From Larus michahellis (lineage: Eukaryota > Chordata > Aves > Charadriiformes > Laridae): 64,000 bases of DNA. Positions 1-14,209 of this stretch are shown piece after piece; within the stretch, counting starts at the first letter, position 1; each line of letters opens with the position of its first letter. The DNA is taken from the NCBI RefSeq assembly GCF_964199755.1, contig NC_133911.1, positions 1,639,001 through 1,703,000 on the forward strand, read 5' to 3'. The notes under the pieces were generated by a model, which made no database searches, was not told where the DNA came from, and saw only the letters and a list, made by a program, of their open reading frames with translations. Position numbers and translations under genes: made by a program.

Positions 1-3612
<3,612 letters not shown>

Positions 3613-3845
3613 CGGGGCCGGGGGGGGGTGTGGTGGTGGTGGTGGTGTCACCTCCTCCCTGGGTGTTTTCCCCGCTCTTTGGTGGAGGTTTGGGCTGATC
3701 CTGCCCCAGGAACTGCCCCCGGCGCTGGGCAGGATCCGGCCTTTTCATTCCCCCCCCCACCTCCTCTGTCCTGTGCTTCCAGGGGGGGCCCGGCGCGGGG
3801 GGGCGGGGGCCGGGCTGCTGCAATAAAAAGATTTGGAGAGAAGGG
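3613..3845 (+). promoter_or_regulatory. TRIM62: TRIM62 3'UTR with polyadenylation signal
   Basis: The sequence after the TAA is GC-rich and unique. A canonical AATAAA lies at 3822-3827, about 210 bases past the stop, so the 3'UTR is short, and the 88-bp satellite starts just downstream. Confidence 0.75.
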
Positions 3846-3889
3846 GCCGGGTGGTGGAGAACCCTGGGGGGGGGGGGGGGTGCGCCGGG

Positions 3890-5580
3890 GTTGTGCCATA
3901 CGGTGCCGTAGCGTGCCACACCTTATGTACTGCGTCGTGCCGCGGTGCGCCGTGCCAGGCCGTGCATTCTGCGCCAGGCCGTGCCATATTGCGCCGTGCC
4001 ATGGTGTGCCATGCTCTGTGTGCTGCACCGTGCCGCGGTGTGCTGTGCTGTACATACGGCACCGTGCCGTGTTGTATTGCGCCGTGCCATGGTGTGCCAT
4101 GCTCTACGTGCTGCACCGTGCTGCGGTGTGCTGTGCTGTACATACGGCACCGTGCTGTGCCGTATTGCGCCGTGCCATGGTGTGCCATGCTCTACGTACT
4201 GCACCGTGCCGTGGTGCACCATGCTGTACATACGGCACCGTGCTGTGCCGTATTGCACCATGCCATGGTGTGCCATGCTCTACGTACTGCACTGTGCCGT
4301 GGTGTGCCATGCTGTACATACGGCGCCATGCTGTGCCATATTGCGCCGTGCCATGGTGTGCCATGCTCTACGTACTGCACCATGCTGCGGTGTGCCATGC
4401 TGTACATACGGCACCGTGCCGTGCCGTATTGCGCTGTGCCATGGTGTGCCATGCTCTACGTACTGCACCGTGCCGTGGTGCACCATGCTGTACATACGGC
4501 ACCGTGCTGTGCCGTATTGCACCATGCCATGGTGTGCCACGCTCTGCGTACTGCACCGTGCCACGGTACTCCGGGCCGTGCATTCCGCATCGTGCTGTGC
4601 CATACTGTGTCGTGCCGTGGTGCGCCATACCATACCCTACATACTACACCGTGCCGGCATGTGCCATGCCAAGGTGTGCTGTATGAACTGCACCGTGCCA
4701 TGGTGTGCTGTGCCGTGCCATGCCATACGTACTGTGCCATGCCCTGGTGCGCCATGCTGTACGTACTGTGCCGTGCCATGCCATGGTGCGCCATGCTGTA
4801 CGTGCTGCGCCGTGCTGCGGTGCGCTGTGCCGTGCCGTACATTCTGCACCGTGCTGTGCCATATTGTGCCATGCCATGGTGTGCCGTGCTGTACGTACTG
4901 CGCCGTGTCATGGCCTACATTCTGCACCATCCTGTGCCATACTGTGCCGTGCCATGGTGCGCCATGCCATACCCTACGTACTGCACCGTGCCGGGATGTG
5001 CCGTGCCATGGTGTGCTGTATGAACCGTACCGTGCCATGGTGTGCCATGCCATGCCGTACATACTGTGCCATGCTGTACATACTGCACCGTGCCATGGTG
5101 TGCCATGCCATGCCGTACATACTGTGCCATGCTGTACATACTGCACCGTGCCATGGTGTGCCGTGCCATGCCATACGTACTGCGCCATGCCCTGGTGCGC
5201 CATGCTGTACGTACTGCGCCATGCCGTGCCATGGTGCGCCATGCTGTACGTGCTGCGCCGTGCTGCGGTGCGCCGTGCCATGCCATACATCCTGTGCCGT
5301 GCCATATGTACTGTGCGGTGGTGCACCGTACTGCGCCGTGCCATACGTCCTGTGCCGTGCCATATGTACCGCACCGTGCTGTGCCACGCCATACGTCCTG
5401 TGCTGTGCCGTATGTGCTGCACCGTGGTGCACCGTACTGTGCCACACCATATGTGCTGTGCCATACATACGGCGCCATGCCGTCGTGCACCGTGCCGTGC
5501 CGCACCATATATGCTACAGGGTGCCCTGGGCCGTGCCATACGTACTGTGCCATGCCGTGATATACCATGTGCCACGCTGT
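3890..5580. repeat. 88-bp satellite built on GTGCC/ATGCC words, downstream of TRIM62
   Basis: Tandem array with an 88-bp unit made of GTGCCATGGTGTGCCATGCT-type words plus TACGTACTGCACC and TACATACGGCACC. The first half (about 3980-4560) is regular; the second half (4600-5560) is scrambled into longer composite units. Because 88 is not a multiple of three and the unit lacks stops, long cysteine-rich ORFs run through it on both strands; these are not genes. The array separates TRIM62 from the next satellite and SVBP. Confidence 0.9.
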
Positions 5581-5639
5581 CACAGCGCCGGGGAGACGGG
5601 CGGGGGTCCCTATAGGGGATGCTGCCTATGTATAGGGGC

Positions 5640-6960
5640 GGTTCCCATATAGGGCCTATGGGACCCTGCTGTGGGGAGGGGCTGGGCTGCGGCAGGTGTG
5701 TATATAGGGTATGTATGTAGTATATAGGGGGGATACAACGTGGGGAGTGGGGCTGTAGGGCCCTGCACCAGCGTCAGGCTGTAAAGGGGGTGGGCTGTAT
5801 AGGGGGTGTGGTGTATAGGGGGTGGGCTATACAGGGTGGGGTGTGTATATATATATGTAGGAGTGATATATATATATATCATGAGATATATATACGCATA
5901 TATATATATACACAGGGGTGATATATGGGGGTGGGCTCTATCGGAGGTGGGCTATACAGGGGTAGGGCTGTATACGGGGTGAGCTATATGGGGGAATGAT
6001 ATATGGGGGGGTGATATATAGGGGTGGGCTCTATGGGGGTGTGATATATAGGGGGTGTGATATATGGGGGCGTGATATATAGGGGGTGTGGTATATAGGG
6101 GGTGGGCTCTGTGGGGTATGATGTATAGGGGTGTGATATATAGGGGGTGTGGTATATAGGGGGTGGGCTCTGTGGGGTATGATGTATAGGGGTGTGATAT
6201 ATAGGGGGTGTGGTATATAGGGGGTGGGCTCTGTGGGGTATGATGTATAGGGGTGTCCTATATAGGGGGTGTGGTATATAGGGGGTGGGCTCTGTGGGGT
6301 ATGATGTATAGGGGTGTGCTATATAGGGGGTGTGGTATATAGGGGGTGGGCTATGTGGGGGATGATGTATAGGGGTGTGATATATAGGGGGTGTGGTATA
6401 TAGGGGGTGGGCTCTGTGGGGTATGATGTATAGGGGTGTGCTATATAGGGGGTGTGGTATATAGGGGTGGGCTATGTGGGGTATGATGTATAGGGGCATG
6501 ATATATAGGGGGTATGATGTATCGGGGTGTGCTATATGGGGGTGTGGTATATAGGGGGTGGGCTATATGGGGTATGATGTATAGGGGTGTGATATATAGG
6601 GGTGGGATATATGGGGTATGTATAGGGGTGTGATATATAGGGGTTGTGATATATAGGGGGTGGGCTATGTGGGGTATGATGTATAGGGGTGTAATATATA
6701 GGGGGTGTGGTATATAGGGGGTGAGCTATGTAGGGTATAATGTATGGGGGTGTGCTATATAGGGGGTGTGGTAGATGGGGGTGGACTCTGTGGGGTATGA
6801 TGTATAGGGGTGGGCTATATGGGGTATGATGTATAGGGGCGGGCTATATAGGGGGTGTGGTTTATAGGGGGTGGGTTATATGGGGTATGATGTATAGGGG
6901 TGGGCTATATAGGGGGTGTGGTATATAGGGGGTGGGCTATATAGGGGGTGTGGTATATAG
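5640..6960. repeat. 61-bp TATATAGGGG satellite
   Basis: Tandem array of a 61-bp unit of alternating TATATA and runs of four or five G (for example GGGGGTGTGGTATATAGGGG). The phrase GTGGGGTATGATG recurs at 6111, 6172 and 6233. A short alternating TA stretch (about 5845-5910) sits at its left part. It ends abruptly at the SVBP CpG island. Confidence 0.9.
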
Positions 6961-6964
6961 GGGC

Positions 6965-7225
6965 GGGGGAGCTGCGATTACCCTCCCGTCCGCCAGGCGG
7001 CGCTGTTTCCCCCCCGCCCTCCGGCCGGCCCCGCTCGGGCGTGCGGCGGGTTGTGCGCGCGCATGCGCCGCTTGGGGGGGGGGGGGGGCGTGGGGAGGGG
7101 GTTACGTGCGCGCGCGCTGCGCGGGGCTGCGCCGCGCCGGCCGCACGTACGTCTGCGCACGCGCCGCAGGGCAGGCAGCCGCGCGCCGAGCGGGCGGGGC
7201 CTGGCCGCCATCTTGCCCCGGGTAC
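6965..7225 (+). promoter_or_regulatory. SVBP: CpG-island promoter of SVBP with NRF1- and YY1-like sites
   Basis: A sharp switch from satellite to CpG-dense unique sequence. It holds a palindromic NRF1-type site GCGCATGCGC at 7059-7068, a second NRF1-like TGCGCACGCGC at 7154-7164, and a YY1-type GCCGCCATCTTG at about 7204-7215. The YY1 motif is followed by GGGTACGG, a possible donor for a non-coding first exon. TATA-less, as expected for a housekeeping gene. The assignment to SVBP rests on position and orientation; the exact start of transcription is not visible. Confidence 0.6.
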
Positions 7226-7289
7226 GGCCCCGCCGGTAACGGGCAGCGGGGGTGGGGGGGGGAGGCGCTCTGAGGGGACCCGGGGGGGC

Positions 7290-8140
7290 AGATGGGGGGC
7301 GGTGGGCTGAGGGGGGGCTGTGGGATAGGTGGGACGTGGGGGGCGCTTATAGGGGGCTGTGGGGCCGCTGGGGTGGAGTGTGGGGGGATGGGGCAGCTGA
7401 GGGGGCTGGGGGGCGTGGGGTGTTATGGGCCCTGTGGGGCTCAGGGTGTCTGGGGGTGTGTTGTGGGGCTCAGGGTGTCTGGGGGGATGAGGGGGTACCA
7501 GTGGGGGTCAGAGTGTGCGTGGGGGGCACCTGTGGGGCTCAGGGTGTCCGGGGGTGTGTGGGGGGCACCTGTGGGGCGCAGGGTGTCTGTGTGTGTGTGT
7601 GTGGGGCTCAGGGGGTGTGTGGGGCACCTGTGGGGCTCAGGGTGTCTGTGGGGGGCACCTGTGGGCCTCAGGATGCCTTTGGGGGCGTGGGGGGCACCTG
7701 TGGGCCTCAGGGGGTGTGTGGGGGTACCTGTGGGTCTCGGTGTGTCTGGGGGTGTGTGTGGGGCACCTGTGGGCCTCAGGGGGTGTGTGGGGGTACCTGT
7801 GGGCCTCAGGATGCCTTTGGGGGCGTGGGGGGCACCTGTGGGCCTCAGGGTGTGTGTGGGGGTACCTGTGGGTCTCGGTGTGTCTGGGGGTGTGTGGGGG
7901 GCACCTGTGGGCCTCAGGGTGTGTGTGGGGGTACCTGTGGGTCTCGGTGTGTCTGGGGGTGTGTGGGGGGCACCTGTGGGCCTCAGGGTGTGTGTGGGGG
8001 TACCTGTGGGTCTCGGTGTGTCTGGGGGTGTGTGGGGGGCACCTATGGGCCTCAGGGTGTGTGTGGGGGTACCTGTGGGTCTCGGTGTGTCTGGGGGTGT
8101 GGGGGGGGCACCTGTGGGGCTCAGAATGCGTGTGAGGGAT
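7290..8140. repeat. 69-bp G-rich minisatellite in SVBP 5' intron
   Basis: Units of CACCTGTGGGCCTCAGGGTG plus GGGGGTACCTGTGGGTCTCG repeat every 69 bp in the right half (GCCTCAG at 7911, 7980 and 8049) and are more degenerate to the left. The period is 23 codons, so all three + frames stay open for 200-320 codons. The array lies between the CpG island and the coding exons of SVBP, so I read it as intronic. Confidence 0.88.
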
Positions 8141-8302
8141 CCCTATGGGACCCAGGTTGGCTGGGGGAGGTTACGGGTGCCGTGGGGCAGGGGTAGAGCT
8201 GCAGGCCCAGGGGGGCTGTCGGGCAGTGGGGCTGGCAGAAGGGGAGAGTGGGGGTCCCTGGTGTGACATCTCTGCCCCCCCCCCCCGGGCTCCGATGCAG
8301 CC

Positions 8303-8631
8303 ATGGAGCCGAGCGGGGGGGGGCGGAAGGAGCGGCCGAAGCCCCGGGAGCCGGCGGCCCGCTTGGAGAAGGCCAAGCAGAAATCGGCCCAGCAGGAGCT
8401 GAAGCAGAGGCAGAGGGCGGAGGTGAGCGAGGTGGGGCTGGGGTGGGGGGGACGGGGCATGACACAATGGCAACACTGGGGCCCGATCCCGCCCCCCCCC
8501 CCCCAGCCTTATCACCTCTCTTTTCTCCCCCCCCCCGCCCGCAGATCTACGCCCTCAACCGAGTGATGACGGAGCTGGAGCAGCAGCAGTTCGACTCCTT
8601 CTGCAAGCAGATGCAGGCCTCCGGCGAGTGA
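8303..8631 (+). CDS. SVBP: SVBP, small vasohibin-binding protein
   Basis: Two coding exons, 8303-8422 (the exon begins at 8301 after an AG; ATG in good context) and 8545-8631, encode 68 residues with TGA at 8629. The core [18 protein letters not shown] followed by [17 protein letters not shown] is essentially identical to human SVBP (CCDC23, 66 residues). SVBP is a small, almost wholly alpha-helical chaperone that binds vasohibin-1 and -2 and is required for their secretion, stability and tubulin carboxypeptidase (detyrosinating) activity. The N-terminus ([17 protein letters not shown]) is basic, Gly/Pro-rich and variable. The intron of 122 bp falls between the Glu codon and Ile. It is tail to tail with TMEM269. 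Confidence 0.96.
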
Positions 8632-8775
8632 GGCGGCGTGCGCGGCCCCCCCTCCCCGCCCCGGAACGATCCCGGCCCCCCCCCCCCGCCCCATCTGCCG
8701 CCCATCCCCTTTTCTAACCCCTTTGTTATTTATTATTGAATAACCGCTTTTTTTTATATATATAAATAAAATCTG
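8632..8775 (+). promoter_or_regulatory. SVBP: SVBP 3'UTR and polyadenylation signal
   Basis: C-rich then AT-rich 3'UTR. AATAAA at 8765-8770 follows TTATTTATTATTGAATAACC-like sequence, about 135 bases past the stop. Confidence 0.75.
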
Positions 8776-8789
8776 TGGTGGTTCCACTT

Positions 8790-9745
8790 TTCTCCGGCTC
8801 GTGGTCCCTCAGCGGCGCCGGTGGCTCCATCCCGGCCCGGTGCCGGCTGGGAATGGCGTGGGGGAGGCCGGATCGGGGCCGGGTGCCAGAGCAGCTGCGG
8901 CCGCCGGCTGCCAGCTCCGGCCGTCCTCAGGCCAAGCGAGACCTTGGCCGCCGCTTCCCTGCCAAGGGGAACTGTCTCCTGCCCTCCCGGTGCCTGGATT
9001 CGGCCGCGGGGTGCGGGGGGGATACGGCGGGGGCCACATCCAGCTCTCGCAGCTGCTCGCGCCGCAGGAGCCTCCCCGGGGACCCCGAGTGTTTCTCTCC
9101 GCCGCTCGGCGCAAGGTTTGACCTTCGCTTCCTTCCTCCACCCACACGCCCTCGGCTTTCCAGCCGCCATCCGGCATCCTCCGGCTTTTCCAGAGAGTTC
9201 GGATTGCCGGCTTCAAATCCTGCTTTCCCCTTCTGCCTCCCTCCCTCACCCCAGCGAGCGAACACCGAGGTGTGAGAGGGGAATAAAAGACATTAGAGAG
9301 ATTAATTCCCTACAGCGACGGGTGAAATAATAAATACCAAAACACTGCCGGTGAATCGGGTTTCAAAAATCCTCTGGAGATTTGATCGGCGGCTTCCGAC
9401 CCCTGGGGAGGGGGAATCCTCGGTTTTGGGGGTGTAAACCTCCCCCTCGTAATAAACTAACGATGTACAGTGGGAGTGATCCCTAAATTTCGCGTTCCCC
9501 CGCGCAGGGAAGGGTTTGGGGGGGCTCTGGAGCGGTTCTTGTAAGGGGGGACAAGGGATGAGGCGCAGGGAGGGTATTTTGGGGCTCCCCCGAAGCGGAG
9601 TCTTTCCTGCCTCTCAGTGATTTTCCTTTTCTTTTCCAAACAGGCTCCCACGGCGGCTTGGATTCGGCAAGAGGAGCGAAGGGATATCCCGGCGGAGGAG
9701 GCAGCACCCGAGAGTGAGGAGGAGGAGGAGGAAGAGGAAGAAGAA
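8790..9745. other. Intergenic spacer between SVBP and TMEM269, no gene seen
   Basis: Unique, moderately GC-rich sequence with short open frames on both strands but no recognisable domain, repeat or RNA gene. A GA-rich strip at 9716-9745 lies next to the TMEM269 3' end. AATAAA-like words at about 9280 and 9450 have no associated gene. Confidence 0.6.
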
Positions 9746-9748
9746 ATC

Positions 9749-9754
9749 TTTACT
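9749..9754 (-). promoter_or_regulatory. TMEM269: Possible variant polyadenylation signal of TMEM269
   Basis: Read on the minus strand this is AGTAAA, a known variant of AATAAA, about 24 bases beyond the stop codon. No canonical AATAAA is seen on that strand close by. Tentative. Confidence 0.3.
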
Positions 9755-9777
9755 GGGCGTTAGGCGGAGGCGGGGGG

Positions 9778-12700
9778 TTAGGCTGTGCAGCTCCAGATAG
9801 CGAAGGGGAAGATGATGTAGGATGTCGACCAGGCGAGGCAATAAGTGGAAGCCACCGTTGCCGGCAAGAAGAGGACGGCCACCACCCCTGCGGATTGGGA
9901 AAAGCCTTTGGGAGCTGCTCCTTCCTCCTCCTCGGTGGGTTTAATTACCGCCCCCCTCCCCCTCTCCACCGCCCCGACCTTGACTTTGCCCCCGTTGTTA
10001 CCTCCAGCGTAAAACACTTTCTTCCAGAGCTGGGACTCCAGCACCTTGTCGTGAGGGTAGAGCCCCCGATCCACCATGAAGAGGATCATGACGATGGCGG
10101 CGACGCGCAGCAGGGTGACGTTACCTGCCGTCAGCAGGAAGGTGCTCACCAGCAGCGAGGAGGCGTAGGGACAGGGCAGCCCCCGGTAGGTGAAAGGGAT
10201 CCCTGCTGGGGGCCAGACATTCAGCCGGGGGTGAAATCACACGCGCTCCCCCCCCAAAAAAACCCTGTTGCCCCCCGCAAAATGCTCCTCTTACCACTGG
10301 AGAAGAAGCAGAGGCGAGCGAACACGGCCATCACGTAGGCGATGGCCAGCAGCCCCTCCAGCGCGCCCTGCGGCTGCAGCAGCAGCGCCGTGGCCAGCCC
10401 GAAGGTGGTGAAGTCGGCGAAATCATCCAGTTTGGCACCTGCGGGCGGGGAGCGGGCACTGCCAGGTGGTTTGGGGGGTGGGGGGGGGGACACGGGACAT
10501 AGGGAGAACCTGGCGGTGGGTTCCCGGGGGGTGGCCGGCCGGACTCACCCAGCGCCGAGCAAGCATCGAGCCGTCGGGCCACGGCTCCGTCGGCCAAATC
10601 GAGCAGAAACCCCACCAGCAGCAGCCAGCACGAGTGGTGGTATTGCCTGGGGAGGACGGAGAGGGCAAAAAATCATGCCTGACCAATCTGATAGCTTTCT
10701 GTGGTGTTATAACGGGTTGGCTGGACGAGGGGAGAGCCGTAGATGTCATCTACCTTGACCTTAGCAAGGCTTTTGACACTGTCTCCCATAACATCCTCGT
10801 TAGGAAGCTGAGGAAGTATGGGCTAGACGAGGTGACGGTGAGGTGGATCGAGAGCTGGCTGAGTGACAGGACTCAGAGGGTTGTGATCAGCGGCACAGAG
10901 TCCAGTTGGAGGCCTGTAACCAGTGGTGTCCCCCAGGGGTCAATACTTGGTCCAATTTTGTTCAATATATTCATTAATGACCTGGATGAGGGGACAGAGT
11001 GTATCCTCAGCAAGTTTGCTGATGATACCAAGCTGGGAGGGGTGGCCGACACTCCAGAGGGCCGTGCTGCCATCCAGCGTGACCTGGACAGGCTGGAGAG
11101 CTGGGCAGAGAAGAACCTATTGAGGTTCAACAAAAGCAAGTGCAAGGTCCTCCACCTGGGGAGGAAGAATGCCAAACACCAGTATAGGTTAGGGGTGGAC
11201 ATGCTGGGAAGCAGCTCTGGGGAGAAGGACCTGGGGGTCCTGGTAGACAGCAAATTATCCATGAGCCAGCAATGTGCCCTTGTCGCCAAAAAGGCCAATG
11301 GCATCCTGGGCTGCATAGGGAAGAGTGTGGCCAGTAGGTCGAGGGAGGTCATTCTCCCCCTCTACTCCGCACTGGTGAGGCCACAACTGGAGTACTGTGT
11401 CCAGTTTTGGGCTCCCCAGTTCAAGAGGGACAGGGAACTACTGGAGCGAGTCCAGCGAAGGGCAACCAAGATGATTATGGGACTGGAGCACCTCCCTGAT
11501 GAGGAAAGGCTGAAAGAGCTGGGACTCTTTAGCCTGGAGAAGAGAAGGTTGAGGGGGGACCTGATTAATGTTGACGAGTATCTAAAGGGTGGGTTGAAGG
11601 AGGACGGAGCCAGGCTCTTTTCAACGGTTCCCAGTGACAGGACAAGGGGCAACGGGCACAAGCTAGAACATAGGAAGTTCCGTTCAAATACACGGAAAAA
11701 CTTCTTTACGGTGAGGGTGACGGAGCACTGGAACAGGCTGCCCAGGGAGGGTGTGGAGTCCCCTTCTCGGGAGATTTTCAAGACTCGCCTGGATGCAGCC
11801 CTGAGGGATGTGCTCTGGGCAATCCTGCTCTAGCAGGGGAGTGGGACTAGATGATCTCTAGAGGTCCCTTCCAACTCTGAAGATTCCGTGATTCCGTGAA
11901 AAGGGGGTGACCCCCCCTCCCACCCTTCTCAACCCCTCTTTTTCGCCCTGTTTCCTCTATTTTCCCCCCCCACCCCACCAACCTGTTGAGGCTGCAGAGG
12001 ACGGAGGAGAGCCCCGCCACCAGGTTGGCCACGGAGAGCCCGTTAGCGGCGTTTTTCCGGATGAACTCCAGCGTCCGACCCCGGCCGGCTCGTTCGCTCA
12101 GGAACAGCTTCTTCGTGCACTGGAAAACACCTACAACCCGCCCAGGTGGCCGGTGAACGGCGGAACCCACGGCCGCATTCCAGCCGGGGAGTTATTTTAA
12201 ACCATCCCCCCCCGCGCCGAGGCAGCAGGTCGGTGCTGGGGAGGAGGGGGGGGAACACGAAGCCCCGCAGGCCCCCGCTCCCCCTCCAGCGCTGGGAAGG
12301 GGCCGGAGGAGATTACTTTTTTGGGGGGGTGGTGCCGGTGCCGCCGCCGCCGCCGGCGGGAGCCTTGCTGGCCGTTCCCCCTCCTCAAACCGAAGCCCCC
12401 CAAAAGCCTTTCAGCGAGCGGCGAGGATTTTGGGGGGGTTGGGTTTGTATATTTTTTTTTTTTTTTTTTTTTTTTTGCAAGCCCTGCCTTTTATCTACCC
12501 GCCGGAGGCGTAAAGGAAAAACCAAACAAACCAATAAAAGAACCGCAAAAAAAGAAATACGAAATAATAACGATAACAGATAAAAAATAAATCCAAACCC
12601 AAGCTTAGACTTAAAAGCCAACCCCGGTTTTAAGCTCGATTGATCTTATATACCTATAAGGGCTAAGCTTTAGAGAAAGAGTTTAAGGGTCATGTCCTAC

Positions 12701-13987
12701 TAGTGGGCTTTGCACCCTGCCTTTGCCGTGGTCCCAAAGCCAGGCAAGCTGGGGAGATCCTTCATCTGCAAGAAAACAGCACGTCAGAGCAAAACACCAG
12801 CCGCCCCCCTCCCCGAGCCGACCCCCCCCGCCCCAGCCTTTACCCGCACCCGGCTGAGCCCGGGCCAACTCATCACAGTCCCGGGGCCGAAACGCCACCG
12901 AAAACAGCTCCCCGGGGTGTTATTAAAACAAACAACCGAACAAACAAAAAAAAAACCGCCAAGAAAAAAAAAACAAACCCTGAATTCGCAAGGAATTAAA
13001 AGATATTCCCGGTTTGGGGAGTCCCGCTGGGGCCGATTGGGGGGGTGTCGGTGGCTCCGTGTACCGGCGGTGGGACGCCTTGCGGCCACCGGCGGTGACC
13101 TTTGGACACCGCGCCCCGGGCTGCCGGCAGGGGCTGAGCCGGTTGGGGATGGAAAATCCCCCCCGGGATCCGCCGGGACGGTCGCTCCGCCACCTTGGAT
13201 TTTACCGTATCCGGTGGGGTTTTTTTTGGGGGGGGGTTGAACTGGCACCTGGTACCATTTCCCGCCCCCCCCTTTTTTTTTTTTTTTCCTTGCCTGGGTC
13301 TAATCCGATGGGTTTTGGGGTCTCCAAAGGCAAAAAGGGACAAAACCTGGTGATTTAGGGGATTTCCCTGTCACCATTCCCACCCTCCCCAGTGCCGGGC
13401 AGGATCAGGCCCTCAGGGAAGGTCACCGGTGCCACCGCTACACCAGATCCGGGCACCTGCGGGTGTCACAATATCCAGGCATCGCTTTGGTGCCCGGACT
13501 TGCCCGTTCTTAGCATTTCTAGCCCCAAAACCGAAGAGCCGGGGCAGGAGGGACTTCCTCAGCCCCACGCTGCTGCCAGCGCTTTTTATCATTATTTCCG
13601 GGGGGGGAAAAAAAGGCAGTTTTGGCTCTTCCTGGGTGACCCCATGTGTGTTATGAGAGACTTGTGCCTCCCATGAGGGTCTCCCACCCCCCCGCCCCCC
13701 CCAGGGCCGAGGGGAAAAGGGGGTTCAGCTGGAGGAGGTGCAGAATTAACCTCTTTCTTGGGAGCCGCTTTATTGTTTTTAATCTTTTCTGCCCCAATTC
13801 TCAGGGCTGAGCGAGCGGCGCTCGGCCCGTGGCTGCCGAGAAACCCTTCTTTTTCTGCCAAAGCCCACAAAAACGGGAATTTTTTCGGGGTGCGTGGGCG
13901 GGGAAGACGCCTCGCAAAGGCAAAGGGGTCGAGCGGCATCGGGACGTCGAGCTGGCACTTACCGGCCGGCGGTGACACCATCCACAT
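9778..13987 (-). CDS. TMEM269: TMEM269-like CDP-alcohol phosphotransferase-fold membrane protein
   Basis: Minus-strand exons 13963-13987, 11983-12130, 10549-10646, 10295-10438 and 9778-10202 give 840 in-frame bases, 279 residues and TAA. The exon-2 acceptor at 12131 (TTGTAG) keeps frame; the AG at 12121 would not. The protein begins MWMVSPPAG and carries [19 protein letters not shown], typical of the PssA-like CDP-alcohol phosphatidyltransferase family. The class signature D-x2-DG-x2-AR-x8-G-x3-D-x3-D is complete and split over exons 3 and 4 ([10 protein letters not shown], then GAKLDDFAD), followed by [14 protein letters not shown]. Several hydrophobic segments fit a multipass membrane protein of endoplasmic-reticulum type. 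I assign TMEM269 from this fold and from its position next to SVBP, as in human. Substrate and activity are unknown. Intron 2 is almost wholly a CR1 LINE. Confidence 0.75.
10648..11898 (+). mobile_element. CR1 LINE, 5'-truncated, inside TMEM269 intron 2
   Basis: About 1.25 kb of chicken repeat 1 non-LTR retrotransposon on the + strand, antisense to TMEM269. It encodes the C-terminal part of the ORF2 reverse transcriptase without interruption: the sequence [25 protein letters not shown], the FADDTKL catalytic box and the thumb region down to a TAG at 11831-11833. It then shows the usual CR1 3' end, GGACTAGATGATCTCTAGAG, and a degenerate 8-bp tail repeat (GATTCCGTGATTCCGTGA). The endonuclease half is missing. 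The open frame suggests a fairly young copy. CR1 dominates bird genomes, which supports the host assignment. Its 5' edge lies within a few bases of the splice acceptor of TMEM269 exon 3. Confidence 0.96.
12131..13962. other. TMEM269: TMEM269 intron 1, unique sequence
   Basis: A 1.8-kb intron with short homopolymers (a run of about 26 T near 12451-12476, A-rich strips near 12545 and 12940) and a perfect 7-bp inverted repeat CTTAAAA / TTTTAAG around 12610-12633. No exon, repeat family or RNA gene is recognised. Confidence 0.55.
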
Positions 13988-14110
13988 GGCTGCGGCGGTG
14001 ACGGCGGTGGCGGTGACGCCCCGGCGAGGGGAAACTGAGGCAGGGGCGGTTGAGCGGGCGCTCGCCCGCCGGCGCCGCGTTATATAAGGAAAAGCCTTCG
14101 CCGGCTGAGT
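13988..14110 (-). promoter_or_regulatory. TMEM269: TATA-containing promoter of TMEM269
   Basis: TTATATAA at 14080-14087 lies about 93 bases upstream of the minus-strand ATG (13985-13987), so transcription would start near 14050. GC-box-like GGGGCGG is at 14043. The surrounding 150 bases are CpG-rich, and the coding exon has a strong GTAAGT donor. Confidence 0.5.
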
Positions 14111-14209
14111 CACGGCACCGGGGGTGGGTCCGGGCAGAGGACACGGGGGTTTTCGGAGGCGGCTGTCACCGCCGGCGAGGGAGGAGCTGCCCCGGGGGGG
14201 GCCAAGTGG

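Noticed and set aside
3945-5615. Cysteine-rich + strand ORF of 556 codons and overlapping ORFs in all frames
   Set aside because: Translation of the 88-bp satellite, which has no stops in several frames. No start context, domain or splice structure, and equally long ORFs occur on the opposite strand.
7252-8266. Glycine/cysteine-rich ORFs of over 300 codons next to the SVBP CpG island
   Set aside because: The 69-bp satellite period is a multiple of three, so frames stay open by arithmetic.
10466-11833. Reverse-transcriptase ORF as a host gene or retrovirus
   Set aside because: Sequence, FADD box and 3' tail identify a 5'-truncated CR1 LINE; there are no LTRs and no gag or env.
11983-12120. 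Alternative acceptor for TMEM269 exon 2 at the TTTTCCAG (12120)
   Set aside because: It has the better pyrimidine tract, but joining the 25-base first exon to it breaks the frame, whereas the AG eleven bases upstream restores the family frame. A different first exon would be needed to use it.
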